Of a DNA stretch of 64,000 nt, positions 8,093 to 16,669 are shown in pieces; positions within the stretch are counted from its first letter, which is position 1; each line of letters begins with the position of its first letter. The stretch lies in contig CAZIOT010000003.1 in NCBI GenBank assembly GCA_964540965.1, forward strand, positions 1 to 64,000, written 5' to 3'. The translations under genes and the position numbers were made by a program. The notes beneath the pieces were generated by a model. That model worked only from the letters and a program-made list of their open reading frames with translations, searched no databases and was not told the DNA's origin. This DNA is from JADYZU01 sp964540965. Lineage in GTDB: Bacteria; Pseudomonadota; Alphaproteobacteria; Rhodobacterales; Rhodobacteraceae.

Positions 8093-8253
8093 GGGCAGGC
8101 TCGGATGGTGCGCGAAGGTTCGTCCGCCAGTGATGCCCGCGCGGTTCCGGCGGCGCAAGGGCCGGCCGGCAGCTTTGCGTTACGCGATGGCGGCAGGGCC
8201 TGCTATCATGGCGTCCGGGCGCAGAAGGCCGCCCGGGTACATGAGGTCAAGCC

Positions 8254-8505
8254 ATGCGTGATTTCTTCATCCGCTCGTTCGAAATGATCGTCTCGGCCAT
8301 CGTCATCCTTGCCGGCGTCACGGTGTTCGTCGGCGGGCTGGTCATGATGTTCAACGAACGCGGCGGGTTCGTTCAGGGTCTGGGCGTCTGGGTCGTCGGC
8401 GGCATCTATGTGCTGTTTCTGGGCGGCGCGATGTATCTGGGGCTTGGCATCTACCAGAACACCAAGCGCGCCGCCGACGCGATCGAGGCGATGGCCCGCA
8501 AATAA
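8254..8505 (+). CDS. Small two-helix inner-membrane protein
   Basis: An 83-residue protein with two hydrophobic segments (about residues 11-33 and 43-65), separated by a short loop (FNERGGFVQG) and followed by a cationic/amphipathic tail (KRAADAIEAMARK). GAGG seven bases before the ATG supports the start. Function is unknown. It is transcribed opposite to hisD and UPF0262 and occupies the space between them, so it interrupts the otherwise collinear hisD-UPF0262 block. Its 3' end is five bases from the hisD stop. Confidence 0.75.
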   Translation: MRDFFIRSFEMIVSAIVILAGVTVFVGGLVMMFNERGGFVQGLGVWVVGGIYVLFLGGAMYLGLGIYQNTKRAADAIEAMARK

Positions 8506-8510
8506 CCCCT

Positions 8511-9815
8511 TCAGGTCCGGTTCAGCCGGTCGAGCCGGGCCTGCACGCTCATCCCATGCGCCGACAGACCCTCGGCCCCGGCCAGGGTCACCGCGGCAGG
8601 ACCGATGGCGCGCAGGGCGTCGGGCGTCATGCGGGCGATGGTGCTCCGTTTCACGAAATCCAGCACCGACAGGCCCGAGGAGAACCGCGCCGACCGTGCG
8701 GTGGGCAGCACATGGTTCGGCCCGCCGACATAATCGCCCACCGCCTCGGGCGTGTGGCTGCCCATGAAGATCGCGCCGGCATGGCGGATGCGGGCGGCCA
8801 GCGCCTCGGGGTCGGCGACGCAGAGTTCAAGATGCTCGGGCGCGATCCGGTCCGACAGGACCGCCGCCTGATCCAGATCGCGCACGGTGATGACGGCGCC
8901 GTAGTCGCGCCAGCTGGCCGCGGCGATGGCGGCGCGCGGCAGGGTTTCCAGCCGCCGTTCCACCGCCGCCGCCACCGCCCGGCCAAAGGCGGCATCGTCG
9001 GTGACAAGGATCGCCTGCGCGCTTTCGTCATGCTCGGCCTGGCTCAGCAGGTCGAGCGCCAGCCAGTCGGGGTCGTTGTCGCGGTCGGCGATGACAAGGA
9101 TCTCGGACGGGCCGGCGATCATGTCGATGCCGACCTTGCCGAACACCCGCCGTTTGGCCGCGGCGACATAGGCATTGCCCGGCCCGGTGATCTTGTCCAC
9201 CGGCGCGATGGTCGGGGTTCCATAGGCGAGCGCCGCGATGGCCTGCGCGCCGCCGATGCGCCAGACCTCGTCGACCCCCGCCAGCCGCGCGGCCAGCAGC
9301 ACGAGCGGGTTTGCCACGCCATCGGGCGTTGGAACGGTGATCGCCAGCCTTTCGACCCCGGCAACCTTGGCCGGAATCGCGTTCATCAGGACCGACGACG
9401 GATAGGAGGCGAGCCCCCCCGGCACATACAGCCCCGCCGCCGAAACCGGCGTCCAGCGCCAGCCAAGCTCGGCTCCGCTGCCGTCGGTCCAGCGGGCATC
9501 CAGCGGCAACTGCCGTTCGTGGTAGGCGCGGATGCGCAGGGCGGCAAGTTCCAGCGCGCTGCGCTGGTCGTCGGGCACCTGCGCGCAAAGCGTGTCGATC
9601 TCCTCGGCCGAAAAGCGCAGCCGGTCTGCGGTCAGCACCTGCCGGTCGAAACGGGCGGTCAGCTCGATCACCGCGGCATCGCCGCGCGCCCGCACATCGG
9701 CGATGATCGCCGCCACAGCGGCATCGACATCGGGGCTGTCCTCGCGCTTGGTGCCCAGAAAGGCGGTGAAGGCGGCATCGAAACCGGGGGCCGAGGCATC
9801 TAGGAACAGGGGCAT
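8511..9815 (-). CDS. hisD: Histidinol dehydrogenase
   Basis: Catalyses the last two steps of histidine synthesis, L-histidinol to L-histidine with NAD+. The protein has 434 residues, the usual length. Recognisable blocks are GLYVPGGLASYPSSVLMNAIPA, the NAD-binding KITGPGNAYVAAAKR, the catalytic Glu-His in LLSQAEHDESAQ, and IAPEHLELCV. AAGGAGA lies six bases before the ATG at 9815. Other his genes are not in the window. Confidence 0.97.
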   Translation of the reverse strand: MPLFLDASAPGFDAAFTAFLGTKREDSPDVDAAVAAIIADVRARGDAAVIELTARFDRQVLTADRLRFSAEEIDTLCAQVPDDQRSALELAALRIRAYHERQLPLDARWTDGSGAELGWRWTPVSAAGLYVPGGLASYPSSVLMNAIPAKVAGVERLAITVPTPDGVANPLVLLAARLAGVDEVWRIGGAQAIAALAYGTPTIAPVDKITGPGNAYVAAAKRRVFGKVGIDMIAGPSEILVIADRDNDPDWLALDLLSQAEHDESAQAILVTDDAAFGRAVAAAVERRLETLPRAAIAAASWRDYGAVITVRDLDQAAVLSDRIAPEHLELCVADPEALAARIRHAGAIFMGSHTPEAVGDYVGGPNHVLPTARSARFSSGLSVLDFVKRSTIARMTPDALRAIGPAAVTLAGAEGLSAHGMSVQARLDRLNRT

Positions 9816-10015
9816 GGCGGGTCTCCTTGGCCCCGGCTGATAGCGGCGGCGGCGGCCGGCATCAATCGCTTCTGCCGCGCCGGACGGGCGGCGCGACGTT
9901 GTGGCAGCCCGGACGGGCCGCCTGCCCCTTGACTTGGCTCCCCGCCCGGCGCAATCAGCCCGCCACATAACCGCAACCGGGCGTTTCGTAGGCGCCAAAC
10001 CGAGGAGGGCCCGTG

Positions 10016-11965
10016 ATGGCCGCGATTTCCCTGACATTTCCCGATGGCGCCCGCCGCGACTATCCCGCCGGCGTGACCCCGGCCGAAGTCGCCGAAAGCA
10101 TCGCCCCCAGCCTTGCCAAGCGCGCGATCAGCGCCACGGTCGACGGCAAACACTGGGATCTGCAATGGCCGCTGACGTCGGATGCGGCGATTTCCATCAA
10201 CACGATGAAGGACGCGAAACCGGCGCTGGAACTGGTGCGCCACGACCTTGCCCATATCATGGCCCGCGCGGTGCAGGAACTTTGGCCCGATGTGCAGGTC
10301 ACCATCGGCCCGGTGATCGACAATGGCTGGTATTACGACTTCGACCGGGCCGAACCGTTCACGCCCGAGGATCTGGGCGCCATCGAACACCGGATGCGGC
10401 AGATCATTTCCGCCCGCGATCCGGTCCGCACCGAAGTCTGGGACCGCGCCCGCGCGATGGCTTATTACGAACAGCGGCACGAGCCCTACAAGGTCGAGCT
10501 GGTCGAGGCCATTCCCGACGACGGCCAGCCGATCCGCATGTACTGGCACGGCGACTGGCAGGATCTGTGCCGCGGCCCGCACCTGCAATCCACCGGGCAG
10601 ATTCCCACCGATTGCTTCAAGCTGATGAATGTCGCCGGCGCCTATTGGCGCGGCGATTCCCGCCGCCCGCAGCTCCAGCGCATCTATGGCGCGGCCTTCC
10701 TCACGAAGGACGAGCTGAAGGCCTATCTGCACCGGCTGGAAGAGGCGGCGAAACGCGACCATCGCAAGCTGGGCCGCGAAATGAACCTGTTCCACATGCA
10801 GGAAGAGGCGCCCGGACAGGTGTTCTGGCACCCGGACGGCTGGACGATCTACACGACATTGCAGGACTACATGCGCCGCCAGCAACGCCGCGGCGGCTAT
10901 GTCGAGGTGAACACGCCGCAGGTGGTGAACCGCAAGCTGTGGGAAGCCTCGGGTCATTGGGAAAACTATCAGGAAAACATGTTCATCGTCGAAGTGGACG
11001 AGGATCATGCCCGCGAAAAGACCGTCAACGCGCTCAAGCCGATGAACTGCCCCTGCCATGTGCAGGTGTTCAATGTCGGGCTGAAATCCTATCGCGACCT
11101 GCCGCTGCGCATGGCCGAATTCGGATCCTGCGCGCGCTATGAACCCTCGGGCGCGCTGCATGGCATCATGCGGGTGCGCGGCTTTACCCAGGACGATGCG
11201 CATATCTTCTGCATGGAAAGCCAGATCGAATCCGAGGCGAAGAAATTCATCGAATTCCTGTCCGCCATCTATGCCGATCTTGGATTCCATCAGTGGCGGA
11301 TCAAACTGTCGACACGCCCTGAAAAGCGCATCGGCACCGAGGAAGCCTGGGATTTCGCCGAAAGCGCGCTGGCCAACGCCGTCACCGCTGCCGGGCATGA
11401 ATACGAGATCTTCGAAGGCGAAGGCGCATTCTATGGCCCCAAGCTTGAATTCGTGCTGACCGATGCCATTGGCCGCGATTGGCAATGCGGCACGTTCCAG
11501 GTCGACCCGAACCTGCCGGAACGGCTGGACGCCAGCTATATCGGCCAGGACGGGGCTAAACACCGGCCGATCATGCTGCACCGCGCCTGCCTTGGTTCGT
11601 TCGAACGCTTCATCGGCATCCTGATCGAGGAACATGCCGGCAAGCTGCCCTATTGGCTGGCGCCGCGGCAGGTGGTGGTGGCCTCCATCGTCTCGGATGC
11701 CGACGATTATTGCGAAGAGGTCGCCGCCGCGCTGATCGCCGCCGGGGTCCGGGCCGAGGTCGACCTGCGCAACGAGAAGATCAACTACAAGGTGCGGGAG
11801 CATTCGCTGGGCAAGGTGCCGGTGATCCTGGCCATCGGCGCCCGCGAAGTGGCCGAGCGCTCGGTCTCGGTCCGGCGTCTGGGCGAGGACCGCACCAGCA
11901 CGACCAGCCTTGACGCCATCGTGGCGGAACTGGCGGCCGCGGCACGAGCGCCCGATCAAAGGTAA
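10016..11965 (+). CDS. thrS: Threonyl-tRNA synthetase
   Basis: Class II synthetase of 649 residues that charges tRNA-Thr and edits mischarged serine. An N-terminal TGS domain spans about residues 1-63. The editing domain carries the HDLAHIMARAV motif (HxxxH), and the core contains the zinc ligands C in MNCPCHVQVF, H in EPSGALHG and H in MLHRACLGSFERF. The C-terminal anticodon-binding domain ends with the ThrRS pattern NEKINYKVREHSLGKVP. AGGAGG seven bases upstream favours the ATG at 10016 over the GTG at 10013. The divergent gap to hisD (about 200 bases) should hold promoters for both genes. The stop codon lies in a 24-base palindrome. Confidence 0.98.
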   Translation: MAAISLTFPDGARRDYPAGVTPAEVAESIAPSLAKRAISATVDGKHWDLQWPLTSDAAISINTMKDAKPALELVRHDLAHIMARAVQELWPDVQVTIGPVIDNGWYYDFDRAEPFTPEDLGAIEHRMRQIISARDPVRTEVWDRARAMAYYEQRHEPYKVELVEAIPDDGQPIRMYWHGDWQDLCRGPHLQSTGQIPTDCFKLMNVAGAYWRGDSRRPQLQRIYGAAFLTKDELKAYLHRLEEAAKRDHRKLGREMNLFHMQEEAPGQVFWHPDGWTIYTTLQDYMRRQQRRGGYVEVNTPQVVNRKLWEASGHWENYQENMFIVEVDEDHAREKTVNALKPMNCPCHVQVFNVGLKSYRDLPLRMAEFGSCARYEPSGALHGIMRVRGFTQDDAHIFCMESQIESEAKKFIEFLSAIYADLGFHQWRIKLSTRPEKRIGTEEAWDFAESALANAVTAAGHEYEIFEGEGAFYGPKLEFVLTDAIGRDWQCGTFQVDPNLPERLDASYIGQDGAKHRPIMLHRACLGSFERFIGILIEEHAGKLPYWLAPRQVVVASIVSDADDYCEEVAAALIAAGVRAEVDLRNEKINYKVREHSLGKVPVILAIGAREVAERSVSVRRLGEDRTSTTSLDAIVAELAAAARAPDQR

Positions 11966-11986
11966 GGTGGGTCCGGACCCACCTTA
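11963..11986. terminator. Perfect 24-bp palindrome containing both convergent stop codons
   Basis: TAAGGTGGGTCC (11963-11974) is followed directly by its exact complement GGACCCACCTTA. The first three bases are the thrS stop codon, and the last three are the stop codon of the minus-strand membrane-protein gene. It would form a hairpin in either transcript. A second copy differing only at the centre lies at 13020-13043. A bidirectional terminator or 3'-end protector is the likely role. Confidence 0.7.
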
Positions 11987-12310
11987 CAGCCGCACCAGCA
12001 CCAGACCCGCCGCAGCAAGCGACGCCAGGACCAGCACCGCCCCAAGCAGGGAGGTGCCAAAGGTCACCGACAGCAGCAGCGCCGCGGGGATCAGCAGCCA
12101 GCCCCCGGCGCTGCGCCGGCGCGACAGGATCGCCGCGCCCCCGGCAAGGGCCAGAACCGGCCCGCCCCAGATCAGCAGCGTGATAATGTCGACAGGCCCC
12201 GCCCCCGGCGCCAGCGCCACCAGGGCCAGCGACACCGCCCCGACAGAGAGCGCGATGCCCCCTGCCAGCCGGTCACGCGCCGCGCTGCCGTAGGCCAGCC
12301 TCACAGCCAC
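11984..12310 (-). CDS. Small hydrophobic membrane protein of unknown function
   Basis: A 108-residue protein with three to four hydrophobic segments and almost no charged residues after the first 15, apart from a short SRRRS loop in the middle. It is a predicted inner-membrane protein. The ATG lies inside the 3' end of the upstream ArsC/Spx-like gene (10-base overlap), so the two are coupled. No family was recognised. The stop codon lies within the palindrome shared with thrS. Confidence 0.6.
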   Translation of the reverse strand: MAVRLAYGSAARDRLAGGIALSVGAVSLALVALAPGAGPVDIITLLIWGGPVLALAGGAAILSRRRSAGGWLLIPAALLLSVTFGTSLLGAVLVLASLAAAGLVLVRL

Positions 12311-12624
12311 ACCGCCTGCGCTTTCGCGTCCCAGCCCATGGTCCAGACGCCGCCCGCCTCGATCACCGGCCGCTTCATCGTCACCGGATGCGCCGCCAGA
12401 ACCGCATCAGGCGGCAGCGCCTTGTCCTCAGCCGGCAGGTCGCGGAAAGTGGTCGAGGCCCTGTTCATCACCTTGTCGCCCAGCGCCGCCAGCATCGCCG
12501 CGACATCCTCGGGCCGCAGACCGTCGTCGCGCACATCGGTCACCTGCGGCTGGTGTCCCGCCGCCCGCAACGCCTTGAGCGCCGCGCGCGAGGTGTCGCA
12601 GGTCGAAAGCCCCCAGAACCGCAT
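12301..12624 (-). CDS. ArsC/Spx/YffB-type thioredoxin-fold protein
   Basis: A 107-residue protein of the ArsC/Spx superfamily. The N-terminal active-site region reads FWGLSTCDTSRAALKAL, a C-x-x-S rather than C-x-x-C arrangement, and the C-terminal half holds the conserved PVTMKRPVIEAGG segment around the ArsC/Spx arginine. YffB-like members are glutathione-dependent thiol reductases of unknown substrate. A role in arsenate reduction is possible but no ars genes are near. ATG 12624 is used rather than the GTG at 12627. Confidence 0.78.
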   Translation of the reverse strand: MRFWGLSTCDTSRAALKALRAAGHQPQVTDVRDDGLRPEDVAAMLAALGDKVMNRASTTFRDLPAEDKALPPDAVLAAHPVTMKRPVIEAGGVWTMGWDAKAQAVWL

Positions 12625-12767
12625 CACCCTGCCCCCTTTTCATGCAAGCGCGGGCTTCCTGCCCGATACGCACCCGCTTGTCATTGGACTTTTTGCGGAA
12701 CAGACTGAAGATACACGCAGGGCTGACGGAAGACCGCCTTCGCCGGGCGGCCACAGGACCTGCCCCC

Positions 12768-12787
12768 GCCGTCCGACGCCGGACGGC
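12768..12787 (+). promoter_or_regulatory. Hairpin in the cold-shock gene leader
   Basis: GCCGTCC (12768-12774) and GGACGGC (12781-12787) form a perfect 7-bp stem with a six-base loop. It ends seven bases before the AAGGAGA ribosome-binding site of the cold-shock gene. A second weaker stem (CCGCC 12734-12738 with GGCGG 12746-12750) lies upstream. Structured leaders that respond to temperature are known for csp mRNAs. That role here is inference. Confidence 0.45.
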
Positions 12788-12805
12788 ACGACGAAGGAGA
12801 CTGAC

Positions 12806-13012
12806 ATGCCCAAGGGCACCGTGAAGTGGTTTAATACGACCAAGGGTTACGGGTTCATCGCACCGGACGACGGCGGCAAGGACATCTTCGTCCACATCTC
12901 GGCAGTGGAACAGGCCGGGATGACCGGCCTCGCCGACAACCAGCAGATCGAGTTCGACATGATCGAGGGAAGGGACGGGCGAAAGATGGCGGGGAACTTG
13001 AAGAAGGGGTAG
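12806..13012 (+). CDS. Cold-shock protein, CspA family
   Basis: A 68-residue single cold-shock domain that binds single-stranded RNA/DNA and acts as an RNA chaperone. RNP1 is visible as KGYGFIAP and RNP2 as DIFVHIS, with the typical N-terminus MPKGTVKWFN. AAGGAGA five bases before the ATG supports the start. About 180 bases of non-coding leader precede it, as is common for cold-shock genes, and include hairpins. It is convergent with thyX, with a palindrome between them. Confidence 0.95.
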   Translation: MPKGTVKWFNTTKGYGFIAPDDGGKDIFVHISAVEQAGMTGLADNQQIEFDMIEGRDGRKMAGNLKKG

Positions 13013-13019
13013 ATCGCCG

Positions 13020-13043
13020 TAAGGTGGGTCTTGACCCACCTTA
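13020..13043. terminator. Second copy of the TAAGGTGGGTC palindrome
   Basis: TAAGGTGGGTC (13020-13030), a TT spacer and GACCCACCTTA (13033-13043) form an 11-bp perfect inverted repeat between the convergent csp and thyX genes. The last three bases are the thyX stop codon. It matches the element at 11963-11986 except for the centre, showing that this is a dispersed repeat rather than a chance dyad. Confidence 0.7.
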
Positions 13044-13946
13044 CCCCCAAACCGCCTCGAACTCCCGCCATTCGCCCTTCGACATCCCCGAACCCTCGAA
13101 CCCCACCGCCTCGCCCGCCAGCCGCCGTTTCAGGACCGCCACCGCCTTCGCCGACAGGGTTTCGCCGCCCAGCCGGTAATCCTCGAACGCCGCATAAGCC
13201 GCCGGCACCCAGTCGCGGACCACCGAACAGATCGCCTCGGCATAGACGCGGATTTCGTATTGCGCATGGGCATCGGCGCGCAAACGCAGGAAATGGAACA
13301 GGTTGTGCAGGTCGACCTTCCAGTACCATTGCGTATAGATGTTCGCCGGCAGGTTCATCCGCGCCAGTTCGCGCGCCAGCCCCTGCTGTCCCTCGGTCGA
13401 GATCATCGCCTCGTAATGGTCATAGGCCCGCCCGGCATCGGCCTTGAGCCAGTCCAGCACCCGTGCCGCCTCCTCGGCCGCCAGAGCCTCGCCACGGCCC
13501 TGATTGTTCACCACGGATTGCGCCGCCAGCTGCTCGACCGCCGGAATGTAGAATTCCCGGTCAAGGATCGAATAGCGCGCCGAATATTCGTTCACATTCG
13601 CCGTGCGGTGGCGGATCCATTGCCGGGCGACGAACACCGGCAATTTCACATGCAGCTTGACCTCGCACATCTCGAACGGGGTCGAATGCCAATGGCGCAT
13701 GAGATAGCGGATCAGCCCCTCGTCATTCGAGACGCTCTTGGTGCCGCGGCCATAGGACACCCGCGCCGCCTGACAGATGGCGGCATCGTCGCCCATGTAG
13801 TCGACGACGCGGACGAAACCGTGGTCCAGCACCGGGATGGCCTTGTAGAGATGCGCCTCCATCCCCTCGGACACCGCGCGCAGGGTGGGGCGCGACGTGG
13901 CACGCTGCGCCGTGATCTCGGCTTCCTGGTCGGGGGTCAGCGGCAT
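13041..13946 (-). CDS. thyX: FAD-dependent thymidylate synthase
   Basis: Makes dTMP from dUMP using methylene-tetrahydrofolate, FAD and NADPH. The ThyX signature RHR-x7-S is exact (R112-H-R114 to S122, RHRTANVNEYS), and blocks for FAD and dUMP binding follow (SARYSILDREFYIP, NLFHFLRLRADAHAQYEIR). AAGGA at eight bases supports the ATG at 13946, giving 301 residues. Longer in-frame starts lack support. Confidence 0.97.
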   Translation of the reverse strand: MPLTPDQEAEITAQRATSRPTLRAVSEGMEAHLYKAIPVLDHGFVRVVDYMGDDAAICQAARVSYGRGTKSVSNDEGLIRYLMRHWHSTPFEMCEVKLHVKLPVFVARQWIRHRTANVNEYSARYSILDREFYIPAVEQLAAQSVVNNQGRGEALAAEEAARVLDWLKADAGRAYDHYEAMISTEGQQGLARELARMNLPANIYTQWYWKVDLHNLFHFLRLRADAHAQYEIRVYAEAICSVVRDWVPAAYAAFEDYRLGGETLSAKAVAVLKRRLAGEAVGFEGSGMSKGEWREFEAVWG

Positions 13947-14134
13947 CGGGGCGATTCCTTCGCGGTCCTCGGGGCAGGCCCACCTTATATTGTGCGCGAT
14001 CCGACACAACGCCCAAGCTGTCGCGGTGCCCCCCGTGTCCGGCGGGTGACAAAATGCAGCGGATTCGCCCGGTCCCGTTGACTCCCGCACAGGCGCCCGC
14101 AAGGATGCCGCAAACCGCTTGCAAGGGGCCGGGC

Positions 14135-15223
14135 ATGTTGTTGCGTCATCTTCTGATCGTCGGACTGATGGGCACGGCCTCGGTCGCGCTTACCGCCTGC
14201 GGCGACGGCAACCCGTTCTTCGATGTCGATTCCGACGGCGACGGCATACCCGACGAAGACGACGACGATGATGACGGCGACGGCGTTCCCGACGATGACG
14301 AAGACGACGGCGGCTGCGCCATCTGCGGCGACCCCGAATTGCCGCCGGGCACCTCGGAACCCAGCGCCTCGGGCGGCATATTCCGGTATGAGGACATCGA
14401 CGAACAGGGCGGCGGCTATGTCCGCACCGTAAGCTACGATTCGGCGGCCGACACGTTTACCGTCGACAACCTCGCCTTCGACGGCGCCAATGTCTATGGC
14501 CGGGGCGAGGCGGTGGGCAGCATGGGCGGCTTTGCCGTCTATGAGGCGACCGAGGTCGAGTTCGACAGCGTCACCGGCGTGCCGATCGAGCAGTTTGCCT
14601 ATCGCGCCATCTATGGCGTCAGCGAGAACACCACGACCGTGGATGGCGAGACGGTGCCGATGTCGCAATTCGCCATCGTCCGCACCGGCGACTATGTCGG
14701 CTACGGCTTTGGCGGCTTTGTCTATGAACGCAACGGCAGCGTCACCATCCCGACCAGCGGCTTTGCGCAATTCACCGGAACCTATGCCGGCATGCGGGTT
14801 TTCCAGAACCGCGGCGGGCTGGAATACACCCGCGGCGACATGCGCATCTCGGTCGATTTCCACGATTTCAACGCCGGAAACGGTGTCCGCGGCGTGATCT
14901 ACAACCGCGCCGCATTTGACATCGAGGGTAACGAGATCCCGCTTGGCGACCCCGAGGACGAGATGCTGACCCTGCCGCCTCTGGTGTTCGAGGTCGGCCC
15001 CGGCGTGATGACCGACGATGGCGAGATTTCCGCGGGCATCAACTCCAACGCCGTCGATCCCGATACCGGCGTGCTCGACCTGTATGAATCGGGCACCTAC
15101 TACGGCATCATCGGCGGATCGGGCGCCAACATGGAAATCGTCGGCGTGATCGTCGTCGAATCGGAAGACCCGCGTTACAGCACCACGGTTCAGGAAACCG
15201 GCGGCTTCCTCGTGTATCGCTGA
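14135..15223 (+). CDS. Surface lipoprotein, TbpB-like barrel domain with acidic Ca2+-type linker
   Basis: Predicted lipoprotein of 362 residues. The signal ends in the lipobox LTAC with the lipidated cysteine at 22. Residues 29-58 are an acidic run with DSDGDGIPDEDDDD spacing, the thrombospondin type-3-like calcium-binding pattern, followed by a CAIC pair. The remainder is Gly/Tyr-rich beta structure. The segment TIPTSGFAQFTGTYAG, later VDFHDFNAGNGVRG and a final VQETGGFLVYR, resembles the C-terminal eight-stranded barrel of transferrin-binding-protein-B-like surface lipoproteins. AGGGG lies nine bases before the ATG. The stop overlaps the next start (TGATG), tying it to the Slam-like exporter. 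Its ligand is unknown. Confidence 0.75.
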   Translation: MLLRHLLIVGLMGTASVALTACGDGNPFFDVDSDGDGIPDEDDDDDDGDGVPDDDEDDGGCAICGDPELPPGTSEPSASGGIFRYEDIDEQGGGYVRTVSYDSAADTFTVDNLAFDGANVYGRGEAVGSMGGFAVYEATEVEFDSVTGVPIEQFAYRAIYGVSENTTTVDGETVPMSQFAIVRTGDYVGYGFGGFVYERNGSVTIPTSGFAQFTGTYAGMRVFQNRGGLEYTRGDMRISVDFHDFNAGNGVRGVIYNRAAFDIEGNEIPLGDPEDEMLTLPPLVFEVGPGVMTDDGEISAGINSNAVDPDTGVLDLYESGTYYGIIGGSGANMEIVGVIVVESEDPRYSTTVQETGGFLVYR

Positions 15224-16635
15224 TGCTGCGCGCCGCCCTGCTGGCGCTGGCGCTGGTCGCGCCACTGCCTGCATTGGCGCAGGACGCGCTGACCCTGACC
15301 CCCGACCAGGTGCGCACTGCCGCGGTGGCGGCGCTTCAGGCCGGTGACGCTGGCGCGGCCGAGCAATTCGCCCGCGCCCTTCTGCTCCGCGATCAGAACG
15401 ACCCGGTGGCGCGCCGCATTCTTGCCGAACTCGCCATTGCCGCGGGCAATCCGGCCGCACTGCGCGAACAGGCCGCCGCCCTGTGGCGCAGCGCCCCCAC
15501 CCTTGCCGCGAGGTACGAGGCGGCGCGGATGGGCGCCTTTGCCGCGACGCAGGAAAACCGCCTGACCGTCGCGCAATTCTGGCTGCGCCGGGCGATGACC
15601 GTGGCCCCCGATGCCGATGCCCTGCGCCAGACGGTCAACGATTTCCGCGCCGTGCGTGAGAGCAACCCGCTGTCGCTGGATTTCGGGCTGGCGATCAGCC
15701 CGTCGAACAATGTCAACGGCGGCTCCGATGTCGACTATATCCGCATCGATGGCGAGATCGTCTGTCTTGAGGCCGGCGGCATCTGCATCTTTCCGATGTC
15801 GCCCTCGGCTGTCGACCGGGCCTATTCCGGCTGGAGCTATGCGCCCTCGCTTTCGCTGGCCTACCGGCTGCATGCCGACGAGGCCGGCCAGACGCGGCTG
15901 ACCTTTCAGGCCGGCGGCCGTGGCGTGATCCTGTCGGACGAGGCGCTGGCCGCGCTCGAGGGTGAGACCTACGGCGACGAGCCTATCGGGAACGAGACCT
16001 TTTCCAGTTGGCAAATCCGCGCCGGCATCGACCACCAGATCGCGCGCCCCGATGGCACTTACACGCTGTCGGCAACGCTGGGCCGCGACTGGGCCCGCGG
16101 CGAGCGGTCGGAAAACAATGTGACATTGGGCTTTGGCCGCGTCCTGACCCTGAACGGGGGCGAGGCGCTGATCTTTGGCCTTGCCCATGAATGGCATCTC
16201 GACGCCGACGCCGATGCCCCCGACCAGATTCGCGATGTGCTGCGGCTTGGCCATGTCCGCAGCCTGGAAAACGGCGGGCGGCTGCGCTTCGACCTCAGCC
16301 TGACAGACGCGCGGTCGGACGACTATCAGAAGAATTTCCACCGCGTCGGCCTGACTGCCACGCTGACCCTGCCGCCGCCCCTGCCCGGCGTGCGGCTGGA
16401 CACACGCGCCGGCATCACCTGGACGAATTTCCCCGACTACCAGTTCTTCGACCCGGTGCCGGGCGGGCGCAGCGATCTTCAGATGACTGTCGGCGCCGAC
16501 ATCACCCTGGACCGCTGGTCCTATGCCGGATTCTCGCCGCAGGTGCAGCTTTCGGCCGAACGCACCGACAGCAACATCAACCAGTTCGCCTCCGAGGGTG
16601 TCACTGTCGGCTTCGCTCTGGTATCGACCTTCTGA
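15223..16635 (+). CDS. Slam-type surface lipoprotein assembly modifier (outer membrane)
   Basis: A 470-residue outer-membrane protein. A signal peptide occupies residues 1-20 (ends ALAQ). Residues 25-145 are alpha-helical with TPR-like repeats (AAVAALQAGDAGAAEQFARAL, then AVAPD-type turns). From about residue 150 (NPLSLDFGLAISPSNNVNGG) alternating amphipathic strands continue to a terminal phenylalanine. This periplasmic-TPR plus DUF560 barrel layout is that of Slam proteins, which flip lipoproteins with TbpB-like barrels to the cell surface. Start/stop overlap with the upstream lipoprotein gene makes that protein the obvious client. Assignment rests on architecture, the entry motif and context. 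Confidence 0.75.
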   Translation: MLRAALLALALVAPLPALAQDALTLTPDQVRTAAVAALQAGDAGAAEQFARALLLRDQNDPVARRILAELAIAAGNPAALREQAAALWRSAPTLAARYEAARMGAFAATQENRLTVAQFWLRRAMTVAPDADALRQTVNDFRAVRESNPLSLDFGLAISPSNNVNGGSDVDYIRIDGEIVCLEAGGICIFPMSPSAVDRAYSGWSYAPSLSLAYRLHADEAGQTRLTFQAGGRGVILSDEALAALEGETYGDEPIGNETFSSWQIRAGIDHQIARPDGTYTLSATLGRDWARGERSENNVTLGFGRVLTLNGGEALIFGLAHEWHLDADADAPDQIRDVLRLGHVRSLENGGRLRFDLSLTDARSDDYQKNFHRVGLTATLTLPPPLPGVRLDTRAGITWTNFPDYQFFDPVPGGRSDLQMTVGADITLDRWSYAGFSPQVQLSAERTDSNINQFASEGVTVGFALVSTF

Positions 16636-16669
16636 CACCGGCGCGGCCGGTTCCGCAGCGGAGGAAGCG

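Noticed and set aside
9800..11959. 719-codon minus-strand frame opposite thrS
   Set aside because: A shadow of the GC3-biased thrS gene. Composition is unlike a protein and no start signal is present.
14220..14310. Asp/Gly-rich repeat considered as low-complexity sequencing error
   Set aside because: The reading frame is intact through it and the spacing fits thrombospondin type-3-like calcium loops, so it is treated as real coding sequence.
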